Shown: positions 1 through 6,331 of the stretch, one piece after another
Numbering within the stretch: position 1 is the first letter of the stretch
How the letters are laid out: each line of letters starts with the position of its first letter
Assembly: GCA_013696265.1 (NCBI GenBank)
Contig: JACCYX010000238.1
Location: 1 to 11,116 of the forward strand
Direction of reading: 5' to 3'
DNA: 11,116 nt
Origin: Chloroflexia bacterium
GTDB taxonomy: Bacteria > Chloroflexota > Chloroflexia > Thermomicrobiales > UBA6265
Made by a program: the position numbers and the translations under genes
The notes under the pieces: generated by a model
Told to the model about the DNA's origin: nothing
Databases searched by the model: none
The model's input: only the letters and a program-made list of their open reading frames with translations

Positions 1-458
1 GCCCGCGCCAGCCGCAAGGTCTCCTCCGGCGTGTCGCCGAAGAGTTGCGAGGCGTAGGGCCGCTTCGGGCGCGGCTTATCCACCCCGAGCAGCTCCCACA
101 CCGGCGCGTCGAGCCGCTTCCCGAGCAAGTCCCAGAGCGCGATGTCGATGCCGGAGAAGGTGTGGTCGGCCTGGAGCAGGTCGAGGCTGTTGGCCCGGAC
201 CAGGGCGCCGATCCAGGCGATGTCGCCCACGTCGTCGATCCTCTCCCCCAGCACCGAGGCGAGCACCGGCTTGCAGGCCGAGTGCGACATCGGAGTCACC
301 AGCGCCGCGATCGAGGTCAGCGGCGAGGCTTCGCACTCGCCCCAGCCCACGACGCCGCCCGCCTCGACCCGCACGAGGAGGAGGTCCTGGCTGCCGTCGC
401 CAATGTCCAGCACCTCCGGCATCGAGAGGTAAAAGAAATCGACCGATTCGATCTTCAC
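1..458 (-). CDS. Mandelate racemase/muconate lactonizing enzyme family protein, N-terminal part (3' end outside window)
   Basis: The visible 152 residues form the N-terminal capping domain of an enolase-superfamily enzyme and the start of the barrel. Seen motifs are VGWGECEASPLTSIAAL (about residues 37-53), PMSHSACKPV, and ADHTFSGIDIALWDLLGKRL, the classic conserved segment where the capping domain meets the barrel. The family abstracts a proton alpha to a carboxylate, using Mg2+ bound by barrel acids; those residues lie beyond the window, so the substrate (sugar acid, muconate or dipeptide) cannot be told. The start is GTG at 456-458, chosen because AGAGGGG sits a few bases upstream and the protein then begins VKIESVDFFYL, the usual family start. 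It follows the acetyltransferase on the same strand after about 170 bp, possibly as one transcription unit. Family assignment is secure; specificity is unknown. Confidence 0.9.
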   Translation of the reverse strand, partial: MKIESVDFFYLSMPEVLDIGDGSQDLLLVRVEAGGVVGWGECEASPLTSIAALVTPMSHSACKPVLASVLGERIDDVGDIAWIGALVRANSLDLLQADHTFSGIDIALWDLLGKRLDAPVWELLGVDKPRPKRPYASQLFGDTPEETLRLAR

Positions 459-628
459 GGAATCCCCTCTGGACGACACGATTCACCACGGCTCTTCTTC
501 TATGGAAGGACTGTCGCACGAGCCGAGGGACAAGGGCAATGGCCCGTATGCCAACGATCCTCGGACTCCTGTACGGTTGCGGCAGCGGAGCGAGCCTTGT
601 GTCCGCCCGTGTCCGGGCACCCCCCGCC
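459..628. other. Spacer between acetyltransferase and MR/MLE gene
   Basis: Non-coding on both strands as far as I can see; the open frames here are GC-driven shadows. It holds the ribosome-binding site of the MR/MLE gene. A short GC hairpin (GCCCG 605-609, CGGGC 614-618) lies just after the acetyltransferase stop. It is too short and lacks a T-run, so it is not called a terminator. No clear minus-strand promoter was found. Confidence 0.4.
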
Positions 629-1273
629 CTACCCTTCCAGCCCGAAGAGGGGCCGGCATGGGTCGAATCCGTCAATCTCTACCCCGGCGGAATGCCCGCT
701 GGCCAACCACTCGTCCCGCGACAGCGCCAGGTGCACCATCCGGTCCACCCGCTCGCCGCGGGCGTGCCGCGATTCCCCATTCGGTGCGTAGCCGAGCGCC
801 CGCGACACCCCGAGCGAGGCGCCGTTGTCGTGCCAGGCCGAGGTGATCGCCCGCTCCGCCCCCAATGCGTCGAAGGCCAGCGCCAGCACCGCCCGCCGCA
901 TCTGCTTGCCGAACCCCCGGCCCCGCATTTCGGTCACCAGGAACGAGGCCGAATCGGCCTCCCGGAGCCGGGGAAAATCCTCCCCCTCCAGCGTCTGGGT
1001 GCCGATCAGGTCGTCCCCGTGGTACACCGCGAACGGCAGCGCCCACGAGGCCGGGCTCCAGGTGCCGTACGCCTTCCAGTAGCCCTGGAACGCGACGAGC
1101 CCGCGGTTCACCGGCTCCGGCATCCCGTCGAAGCGGGTGGCGCCGGGATCCAGTTCCAGGTCGGGCGGCTGGATTGCGGCGAGCCGAACGAGGTCCGCCT
1201 CCCGCAAGGGGCGGAGGGTTAGGTCCGGCGTCCCCAGCAGGAGATCGAAGAGCGGCCAGTAGGGATGCGTCAC
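629..1273 (-). CDS. GNAT-family N-acetyltransferase (RimJ/RimL-like)
   Basis: A 214-residue protein of normal length for Acetyltransf_3-type GNAT enzymes, which transfer acetyl from acetyl-CoA to an amine (protein N-terminus, amino acid or small molecule). It begins with the typical beta1 segment LTLRPLREADL (about 18-28). Motif A is seen as MRGRGFGKQMRRAVLALAF (116-134), with R117-G-R-G-F-G matching the Q/R-x-x-G-x-G/A pyrophosphate loop. It continues with ITSAWHDNGASLGVSRALGY (133-152), the usual motif B region with Asn and the final Gly-Tyr. A longer frame is open to 1522, but its first 83 residues are low-complexity and unlike the family. GTG 1271-1273 has GAGGTGA a few bases upstream; GTG at 1280-1282 is an alternative. 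The acetyl acceptor cannot be predicted. Cytoplasmic, no membrane segment. Confidence 0.87.
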   Translation of the reverse strand: MTHPYWPLFDLLLGTPDLTLRPLREADLVRLAAIQPPDLELDPGATRFDGMPEPVNRGLVAFQGYWKAYGTWSPASWALPFAVYHGDDLIGTQTLEGEDFPRLREADSASFLVTEMRGRGFGKQMRRAVLALAFDALGAERAITSAWHDNGASLGVSRALGYAPNGESRHARGERVDRMVHLALSRDEWLASGHSAGVEIDGFDPCRPLFGLEG

Positions 1274-1634
1274 GGCGTTCACCTCATGGTCCGAAAACTC
1301 GACGGAGCGCTGATCGCCATTGTTGCCAGCGGGAGGCCGGATCGCAAGGGCACGCTGGCGCGCCTGGCAGTTTCGCATCCAGGCGCGAGGCGGCGGCTTT
1401 GGCCAACTGAAATCACCCTTCCCGGACGAACCGCCGGCCGAGGAGCCGCCAGCCGGGGCCACGCTCGATCCGGCCACCATTCCCGCCGGGGAGCCAGCGT
1501 CCACCGTCACTCCGACACCCACTCCGTCGCCAACCGCGACCCCGTGGCCGGCGGCGCCCCATGACCGGTACTGGCCCCGACCAGGATCATACGCCTACCT
1601 GTATAGGAATGATGGAATCCATTGGGAACAGGTA
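1274..1634. other. Intergenic stretch with a decayed coding remnant
   Basis: This lies between the minus-strand acetyltransferase and the promoter of secreted protein A. It holds no convincing complete gene. Its centre reads as a Pro/Thr-rich linker on the plus strand, listed separately. No RNA gene was recognised. Confidence 0.4.
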
Positions 1635-1661
1635 TTGCTTTACCTAATGTCCTGGATATAA
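1417..1661 (+). pseudogene. Pro/Thr-rich linker fragment, possible remnant of a secreted protein gene
   Basis: The plus-strand frame open from TTG 1320 to the stop at 1659-1661 contains SPFPDEPPAEEPPAG, then TVTPTPTPSPTATPWPAAP, and ends in a short aromatic tail (HDRYWPRPGSYAYLY). PTPTPSPTATP tracts are typical of linkers in secreted proteins of Chloroflexota, and third codon positions are mostly G or C, as in real genes here. However, the frame has no signal peptide, no folded domain, no good ribosome-binding site, and its end overlaps the TATAAT promoter at 1657. I read it as a leftover linker from a lost or rearranged surface-protein gene. It could also be a chance open frame, as the opposite strand is open too. 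Confidence 0.28.
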
Positions 1662-1662
1662 T
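1635..1662 (+). promoter_or_regulatory. Promoter for secreted protein A (perfect -10)
   Basis: A perfect TATAAT (1657-1662) stands out in GC-rich DNA. TTGCTT (1635-1640) lies 16 bp upstream and matches the first three bases of the -35 consensus. Transcription would start near 1669, leaving about 205 nt of leader before the ATG at 1875. Location relative to the secreted-protein genes supports the call. Confidence 0.6.
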
Positions 1663-1670
1663 GGGACTAT

Positions 1671-1718
1671 CGAGAAGACACAACCTTGGTAAGAACGCAT
1701 CTTGGCACGTTCTTCTCG
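1671..1718 (+). promoter_or_regulatory. Leader region with two mutually exclusive stems
   Basis: At the predicted 5' end of the transcript, CGAGAAG (1671-1677) can pair with CTTCTCG (1712-1718). AAGAACG (1691-1697) can pair with CGTTCTT (1708-1714) across a 10-nt loop. The two stems share 1712-1714, so both cannot form fully at once. Such overlap is typical of leaders that switch fold, but two 7-bp stems can also arise by chance. No known riboswitch class was recognised. Confidence 0.35.
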
Positions 1719-1758
1719 GGTGGGAAATTCAAACACGTAAAGTGTCTGTGCACTCCCT

Positions 1759-1773
1759 GGTTCGACCCGAACC
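1759..1773 (+). other. Small perfect hairpin in the protein A leader
   Basis: GGTTCG (1759-1764) and CGAACC (1768-1773) form a perfect 6-bp stem with a 3-nt loop. It sits midway in the leader. There is no T-run, so it is not a terminator. A 9-nt sequence TCTGTGCAC occurs at 1745-1753 and again at 1852-1860, the second copy inside the palindrome CTGTGCACAG (1853-1862), which touches the AGGA ribosome-binding site (1861-1864). Confidence 0.3.
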
Positions 1774-1874
1774 TCGCCGTTGCCCGCACAGGTTACGCCC
1801 GACATGGTCGCGTACCGGGTCGTACCCGTCGCTCGCCGATGGGTCAGGTGCTCTGTGCACAGGAACTCCTCGCC

Positions 1875-2876
1875 ATGCCAAGGTTGTTTCCGGGGAACGC
1901 GCCGGCCACAAGCGGAGAACGTTCGCGCGGGACACACGCGCTACGTCTCGGTCTCGTCGCGTTCGTCAGCATCGTTCTTGGGAATCCCGCCTTCGCCCAG
2001 GGCGATGGCCCGGTCGTCAGTGCCCCGGCGGACATTCCCGTCGCCACTGACGTTCCACCTCCGCCGGCGACCGAGCCTCCCTCTCCCCCGACGGCTGTAC
2101 CACCGGCCGTTGAGCCAACGAGCGGGCCAACACAACCACCTGTCCCACCCACGGAAGCGCCCACGAGCGCACCTCCCACCGAACCGCCCGCGGTACCCGC
2201 CCAGGAGCCCACCGCCATTCCCACCACCGCGCTACCGGCGGCGGCGGCGGTCCAACCGACCGTGACCGCCGAGCCGACGCTGGCCCCGGTGGTGATCGAC
2301 GATACGCTCGCCTGCCAGCCGCAAAGCACCATCATCGCCAACGCCCACACCGCGATCACGCCCGGTGCGACCGTCGAAACCGCCTGCGCCGCCCCTGGCT
2401 CCGCCGCCATCGGGTCCAGCATGACCCCGCCTCCATGCGCCCCCACGGTCAGCACCAGCGGAAACTCCCTCGACTTCGGCACGTCGCGCTGGAGCGGCAT
2501 CGCCTATACCACGGTACCGGGCACACTGACGCTAACCATCGACGCAACCGGCACCACCTGCACCGGCCTGGACGGGGACTGGGACATCCAGGTCAGCGCC
2601 CTGGCCATGGCCAGGGTCGGTGGAACCCAAACGATTGCGCCGGCATCCATAGCCTACGCCGGCTCGGCCGCGAGTGGCGCTCCGCCCGCCGGAATCAGTC
2701 CAGTGCCCGGGCCGGTGACGCTGGATGGCCCGGGCACGATCGCGACGACGACCGACTCCGACACGGCCGGCGGCGCCTGGAGTGTCGCCTTCTCGCTGAG
2801 CCCACCGGCGGACACGCCACCGGGCACCTACACCGGCACGATCACGATCGATGTCGTCGCGTCGAGTTCCGATTGA
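1875..2876 (+). CDS. Secreted protein A: Pro/Thr-rich stalk plus WxL-like beta domain
   Basis: A 333-residue exported protein not recognised as a named family. A basic N-region and hydrophobic core (about 22-36) end in PAFA-Q, giving cleavage near 41/42. Residues 50-140 form a Pro/Thr/Glu-rich stalk. The rest (about 145-331) is beta-rich with Cys at 147, 171, 188 and 229. Its plan resembles a WxL domain: LDFGT (199-203), GDWDIQVSAL (234-243), GAWSV (300-304) and a final strand GTYTGTITIDV (317-327). The terminal W-x-L of true WxL domains is missing. ATG 1875 was chosen over the open frame back to TTG 1686 because AGGA lies 10 nt upstream and the signal peptide then starts properly. It heads module 1 and shares its domain pattern with protein B. 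By analogy with WxL proteins it would sit on the cell wall, held by the DUF916 partner. Confidence 0.85.
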   Translation: MPRLFPGNAPATSGERSRGTHALRLGLVAFVSIVLGNPAFAQGDGPVVSAPADIPVATDVPPPPATEPPSPPTAVPPAVEPTSGPTQPPVPPTEAPTSAPPTEPPAVPAQEPTAIPTTALPAAAAVQPTVTAEPTLAPVVIDDTLACQPQSTIIANAHTAITPGATVETACAAPGSAAIGSSMTPPPCAPTVSTSGNSLDFGTSRWSGIAYTTVPGTLTLTIDATGTTCTGLDGDWDIQVSALAMARVGGTQTIAPASIAYAGSAASGAPPAGISPVPGPVTLDGPGTIATTTDSDTAGGAWSVAFSLSPPADTPPGTYTGTITIDVVASSSD

Positions 2877-3214
2877 TGAACCAACCCTGGACCACGGACG
2901 GGCGTGAACACCGCCTCTACCGTTCTCTTGCGAGTGAGCGCGATTCTGGACGATGCTGGCAAACGGCAAAGGACCAGCGATCGCCACATACGGACCGGAC
3001 ATTCGTTTTCAGTGGGAGGGGTGCGTAGGGAGGCAGGATCGATCAGGAATGGTGGACGGCGCACGAGGGCTGTTCACCTGGAGCCATCCTCACCGGCGGC
3101 GAAGCGGCCCCCACTGGGAGCCGCCTCACCAACCTTCGCGGCGACAGCAACCTGGAACGTCGACGGTCGTCGCACCTTGCATTGAACCACAGGCTGGTTC
3201 AGGAGCACTACGCC
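2877..3214. other. 338-bp spacer before protein B
   Basis: No credible gene on either strand; open frames here are shadows. No clear -10 box was found, so protein B may be transcribed from the promoter at 1635. A hairpin of TGAACC (3183-3188) and GGTTCA (3196-3201) abuts the AGGAG ribosome-binding site (3201-3205) and could affect ribosome access. A weak stem GCTGG/CCAGC (2955-2978) encloses GGCAAAC-like sequence but lacks the rest of a cyclic-di-GMP riboswitch. Confidence 0.4.
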
Positions 3215-3715
3215 ATGCACGTCAAGACCAAGGCCTTCGGTCTCTTCACCGCTGCCGTCATCGTCCTCAGCCTCACCGGTGGCGCTGTGGCGCAAACCAC
3301 GACGGAAGTGGAGCTGACCGAGGCGGCATGCGCCCCCGGCATCTCCCAGGTGAATATCGACTTCGGCACCTACGTGTTCCGGCAATCCGCGAACGGTGGC
3401 ACCGGTGGGTTCGTCGCCCTCACCTCGACGGACGGCACGGCGTCGTTTACGGTCACGGAAACGAGCGCGGGCCGCCGCGCCAATTGCGGCATCCAGGTGA
3501 CGGCAAGCGCCCTTGTCGACAGCGGCGGGGGAAATGGAATCAACGTCACGCTCAAGGAGAGCCCAGGCGGCACCGGCGGCAATCCCATCACGGTCACGGT
3601 CGCCCCGGGCGCCAGCAAGACCGTCGACGCCACGATTCCCGACACGCTTTCCGGCTCCTTCAGCGTGGATACCTACCGCGGCACCATCACGGTGGATGCC
3701 GCCGCGGGAAGTTAG
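3215..3715 (+). CDS. Secreted protein B: short WxL-like beta protein without stalk
   Basis: A 166-residue exported protein of unrecognised family. The signal peptide has a Lys/His start, a hydrophobic core (about 9-22) and the site AVA-Q (26/27). The mature part of about 140 residues is one beta-rich domain with Cys39 and Cys91, likely a disulfide. It shares a pattern with protein A: VNIDFGT (46-52) against NSLDFGT, CGIQVTASAL (91-100) against WDIQVSAL, and a closing strand DTYRGTITVDA (152-162) against GTYTGTITID. No Trp occurs in it, so it lacks both W residues of a WxL domain. The ATG at 3215 has AGGAG (3201-3205) at good spacing; an in-frame TTG at 3182 has none. Gly-rich loops and small size suggest an abundant surface subunit, perhaps the main partner of DUF916-1, which follows after 133 bp of hairpin-rich DNA. 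Confidence 0.82.
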   Translation: MHVKTKAFGLFTAAVIVLSLTGGAVAQTTTEVELTEAACAPGISQVNIDFGTYVFRQSANGGTGGFVALTSTDGTASFTVTETSAGRRANCGIQVTASALVDSGGGNGINVTLKESPGGTGGNPITVTVAPGASKTVDATIPDTLSGSFSVDTYRGTITVDAAAGS

Positions 3716-3716
3716 C

Positions 3717-3730
3717 GAGTCGATCGACTC
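3717..3730. repeat. Perfect 14-bp palindrome after protein B stop
   Basis: GAGTCGATCGACTC begins one base after the TAG stop of protein B. It is fully self-complementary, so it could be a DNA-binding site or the base of a small RNA fold. It is the first of three palindromic elements in this spacer. Confidence 0.6.
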
Positions 3731-3736
3731 CATTGT

Positions 3737-3751
3737 CGATGGGCGCCATCG
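3737..3751 (+). other. 6-bp stem with 3-nt loop
   Basis: CGATGG (3737-3742) pairs perfectly with CCATCG (3746-3751) around GCG. It is the second palindromic element between protein B and DUF916-1. Confidence 0.4.
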
Positions 3752-3772
3752 CTGGCTGGGCTGGTGCGAATA

Positions 3773-3806
3773 ACCGGAGGTCCGGGACGCGTCCTGGACC
3801 TCCGGT
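3773..3806 (+). terminator. Strong hairpin between protein B and DUF916-1 (attenuator or processing site)
   Basis: ACCGGAGGTCC (3773-3783) and GGACCTCCGGT (3796-3806) are perfect 11-bp complements. The 12-nt interval is itself nearly palindromic (GGGACGCGTCCT), so the stem can extend. No T-run follows, so it is not a standard intrinsic terminator. Between a small abundant-looking subunit and its larger partner it would suit partial termination or protection of the upstream mRNA; that role is inferred. Confidence 0.5.
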
Positions 3807-3848
3807 CACCGGGGAATCGGCAGGCGAACGCATCGGAGGGAAATCACG

Positions 3849-5069
3849 ATGAGGGTGCTGTTACGGGGATGGATGGTCATGGCCATGCTCGCGTGCGCCA
3901 TGGGACCCGGCGCCGCGATCGGCGCGGCCGAGCGGGAGTCAGAAGCCAGTCCACCGCCAACGGAGCTTCCCAGGTTCAGCATCAGCGCCCTCGGCGATCA
4001 TGACGACCAGTGGTTCGAGGTCACCATCGAAGCGGGCGAGACCGCGAACCTCACCGCCGCTATCCGCAACGCCGGCGACGTGGAGGCAACGCTGCGCACG
4101 TTCGCGGCGAACGCGGTGAATCCTCCGAACGGCGGATTTGCCGCGGCCACGGAAGTTGAAGCGCCGGCGGGCGCCGCGCGCTGGCTCGGTTACCCGACCG
4201 AAACGTTCGATTCCCAGCCGGGTGACGAGCGCCAGATTGATTTCACCGTCAGCGTTCCGTCAGGCACCCCGCCAGGCGAGTACGTTGCCGCGCTGGTCGT
4301 CCAGACGGCTGAGCCGATCGGCATTCCTGGCACCGAGACCTTCAACCAGATCATCCGCGGCACGATCTCGGTGGAAATCACCGTTCCCGGCAAAATGACG
4401 TCAGGATTCGACCTCGGCGCACCGGTTATCTCCCCCGCCGCCGACTGGTGGACCCTGGACGTGCCGATCGCCAACACCGGCACCGCGCGGATCCGTCCCC
4501 AGGGCGAACTGGTCGTCACCACCACCGACGGTGAAGCGGTGTCCACCTCGGACGTGGAAATGGGCTCGGTCTACGGCGGCAACACATCCAGCGTCCGCAT
4601 CAACCTGCCCGGCCAACTGCCGTTCGGTGACTATCTCGTCTCCCTGAACCTGACGGATGAGGCAACCGGCGCCAGCGCCTCGCTTGACGCGGCGCCGATC
4701 ACGCTTGCCGAACTGGAAGTGGCCGAGGAGCCGGTCTTCGTCGTCGACCAGGCAGCCGTCACGCCGAACGGCGAGCCGGTGCAATACGCCGCTGTGGCCG
4801 CGACGATCACGAATAACGGTGCGGACATTCCCACCGCGAATGTCACCCTCGTCGTGCGGCGCGATGGCGAGGATGTCGAAAGCTACCCGCTGGGGCGGAA
4901 TCAGGCGCTGCCGCGGGGCAGCACCGACTTCACCCAGCGGTACATTCCGGTGGATGGCTGGCGGGAAGGCGCGTACACTTTCCGACTCGTCATCTCGGCG
5001 GTCAGCGGCGGCACGGAAACGATGCTCATCACCATCGAGATCGCGGACGAGATCGTCGTCGCACCGTAA
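3849..5069 (+). CDS. DUF916-type (WxLIP-like) secreted cell-wall protein, copy 1
   Basis: A 406-residue exported protein. The signal peptide (about 1-26) has a basic start and hydrophobic core. Residues about 42-180 match the DUF916 (WxL-interacting protein, peptidoglycan-binding) pattern: TANLTAAIRNAGDVEATL, then NAVNPPNGGF (89-97), RWLGYP, and VPSGTPPGEYVAALV (136-150), closing with ITVPG (177-181). Residues about 183-290 form a second beta-sandwich (FDLGAPV, IANTGTARIRPQGEL, MGSVYGGN, GDYLVSLNLTD) like the host-binding DUF3324 domain. A third Ig-like domain follows (about 295-403). In Firmicutes such proteins hold WxL proteins on peptidoglycan. Unlike those, this one ends IADEIVVAP with no membrane helix and no sortase motif. 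ATG 3849 has GGAGG (3835-3839) upstream. It closes module 1 and is paralogous to the gene at 7504. Confidence 0.88.
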   Translation: MRVLLRGWMVMAMLACAMGPGAAIGAAERESEASPPPTELPRFSISALGDHDDQWFEVTIEAGETANLTAAIRNAGDVEATLRTFAANAVNPPNGGFAAATEVEAPAGAARWLGYPTETFDSQPGDERQIDFTVSVPSGTPPGEYVAALVVQTAEPIGIPGTETFNQIIRGTISVEITVPGKMTSGFDLGAPVISPAADWWTLDVPIANTGTARIRPQGELVVTTTDGEAVSTSDVEMGSVYGGNTSSVRINLPGQLPFGDYLVSLNLTDEATGASASLDAAPITLAELEVAEEPVFVVDQAAVTPNGEPVQYAAVAATITNNGADIPTANVTLVVRRDGEDVESYPLGRNQALPRGSTDFTQRYIPVDGWREGAYTFRLVISAVSGGTETMLITIEIADEIVVAP

Positions 5070-5089
5070 CGACGCCATTCACCAGGCAG

Positions 5090-5989
5090 CTACATCACAC
5101 CCACCCACGGGACGACGCACGGTCGTTCCGTGGGTGGCCATCCAATCACCCCATCCGGCACGCCGGCAACGGGCAGCCTGGCGCAGACCGCGCTGGCGAT
5201 CGCCAACGCGGCCGCGATCAGCATCACGACCCGAAACGCCGCGAGGAACGAGCGATCGACAATGCCGACGATCGTCGCCCGGGTCGCCTCGTCGACCGTC
5301 GCGGGCGCCTCGGCGGCGGCGAGGTCTTTCGCCTGGTCCCGCATCGCGGTTCGGGTTTCCACGTCGAGCGGGGCCTCGTCCAGCCGCGACTCCAGTTGGT
5401 TCCCGAAGGCGAGCGACACCGCGATTCCGAGCACGGCGATCGCCGGCAGTGAGGCGGTTCGCGCCACCGAGTTGTTGATCCCCGATGCGATGCCGGCCCG
5501 TTGCTGGTCTACGGCGCCCATCACCGCCGTCGTCAACGGCGCGACCGTGATCGCCATCCCGATCCCGAGCACCGTCACCGCCGGGAACCAGGTGGTCCAG
5601 TAGCTACCCGCGATCCCCGGAATCGCGAACAGCCCGAACCCGACCGCCGCGATGAGCGGCCCCACCACGAGCGGCGGTTTGGCGCCGAAGGAGGCGATCA
5701 GGCCGCCGGACCACCGCGAGAGCGCGAACATCAGCAGCACGAGCGGCAGGAGGGCCGCCAGCGACAGCGCGTAGGACTCGACTGTCCATTGCGTGGCCGC
5801 CGCCGATGCTCTCAGGTCTTCCTGGACCGTGGGGAGGGCGACGTTGACGACCGAGGAGTCGATGAAGACCATGCTCGAACCAAGAACGGCGGCAACCAGC
5901 ACCCACCTTCCCGACGCCGGTGTCGCGGCCGCGGAAGGTCCGCCCGCGATCACCCCGTCATCGCACGGCGGCTTGTGAAAGACCGGCAT
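5090..5989 (-). CDS. DHA2/EmrB-QacA-type MFS transporter with internal deletion (likely non-functional)
   Basis: A 299-residue member of the major facilitator superfamily whose relatives have about 14 helices and 450-550 residues. The start matches full-length relatives: PPCDDGVI, then WVLVAAVLGSSMVFIDSSVV (29-48, helix 1), VNVALPTVQEDLRA, and QWTVESYALSLAAL (67-80, helix 2). The next residues, LPLVLLMFALSRWSGG, belong to the C-terminal half, followed by YWTTWFPAVTVLGIGMAITVAP and RAGIASGINNSVAR. Helices 3 to about 8, including the Gly-Asp-Arg loop after helix 2 (motif A) and motif C, are absent, and the join is in frame near residue 80 (around 5750). ATG 5987-5989 was chosen for its GGAGG 7 nt upstream; the frame extends to 6064. 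The drug-efflux fold should be lost. It separates the two surface modules on the opposite strand. Confidence 0.82.
   Translation of the reverse strand: MPVFHKPPCDDGVIAGGPSAAATPASGRWVLVAAVLGSSMVFIDSSVVNVALPTVQEDLRASAAATQWTVESYALSLAALLPLVLLMFALSRWSGGLIASFGAKPPLVVGPLIAAVGFGLFAIPGIAGSYWTTWFPAVTVLGIGMAITVAPLTTAVMGAVDQQRAGIASGINNSVARTASLPAIAVLGIAVSLAFGNQLESRLDEAPLDVETRTAMRDQAKDLAAAEAPATVDEATRATIVGIVDRSFLAAFRVVMLIAAALAIASAVCARLPVAGVPDGVIGWPPTERPCVVPWVGVM
5101..5137. terminator. 16-bp stem-loop between convergent genes
   Basis: CCACCCACGG (5101-5110) pairs with CCGTGGGTGG (5128-5137). The stem continues inward through a G-T pair and ACGAC/GTCGT, leaving a 5-nt loop (5117-5121), for 16 bp in all. It lies just past the DUF916-1 stop and overlaps the last codons of the converging transporter gene. 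There is no T-run on either strand, so it may be a bidirectional terminator of the GC-rich, tailless kind. Confidence 0.55.
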
Positions 5990-6331
5990 CCGGGCGCCTC
6001 CATCGATAGCGACATCGGGCGGACCGGACAACGTCGCGTGTCTCGATCCCGTCTCCGCCAGCATCGCTCAAAGCCCCGCGAATCTCACCTCCCCGAGTGA
6101 CCAGTGGCGTCGAAAACGCGGCCTCTTCGCCGCTCCCCGGTCCTTGGTCAGGTCGGGATCGCCCCGTCATTCAGGAAATCAGACCCGATTCTCCCTTTCG
6201 CGACCGCCCGCCCGGCCCCTATACTTGGCGGATTGGACCCGTCGCGATCGCATCCCGGTGCCACGGAGCCACGTTCCGGCGCCGTACCGCGCGGCGTCCC
6301 GATCACGTCGTCATGATGAAGTGGGCAACCC
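5990..6331. other. Divergent spacer between transporter and protein C
   Basis: It holds the upstream signals of two divergent genes and no credible gene of its own. The GGAGG of the transporter lies just above 5989. A possible plus-strand -10 box at 6220 is listed separately. Nothing else was recognised. Confidence 0.4.
6220..6225 (+). promoter_or_regulatory. Possible -10 box for protein C
   Basis: TATACT at 6220-6225 differs from TATAAT at one base and is the most AT-rich hexamer upstream of the gene at 6332. The -35 position has only TTCGCG (6197-6202), a weak match. Transcription would begin about 100 nt before the ATG. Confidence 0.33.

Noticed and set aside
1274..1522. 83-residue N-terminal extension of the GNAT frame
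   Set aside because: It is low-complexity and unlike the family; GTG 1271-1273 has a good ribosome-binding site and gives the usual GNAT start.
1759..1773. tRNA T-arm (GGTTCGA-like)
   Set aside because: No acceptor stem, anticodon arm or D arm can be placed around it.
1719..1830. GEMM-like riboswitch in the protein A leader (CGTAAAG and GGTTACG resemble parts of it)
   Set aside because: The pieces do not occur in the right order or spacing, and no GGCAAACC box precedes them.
1844..2500. Long minus-strand frame rich in Gly/Ala/Val, like a glycine-zipper membrane protein
   Set aside because: It is the reverse complement of the Pro/Thr stalk codons of protein A, which automatically read as Gly and Val; there is no start signal.
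2955..2978. Cyclic-di-GMP (GEMM-I) riboswitch, suggested by a GGCAAAC-like sequence in a small stem
   Set aside because: The second conserved box (CGCAAAGC) and the tetraloop-receptor stem are not found nearby.
6006..6034. Minus-strand promoter TTGTCC-17-TATCGA for the transporter
   Set aside because: The -10 would lie almost on the ribosome-binding site and matches poorly.
5501..6100. Plus-strand frame opposite the transporter
   Set aside because: The minus-strand frame has clear MFS family motifs; the plus frame is Arg-rich, GC-driven and has no domain.
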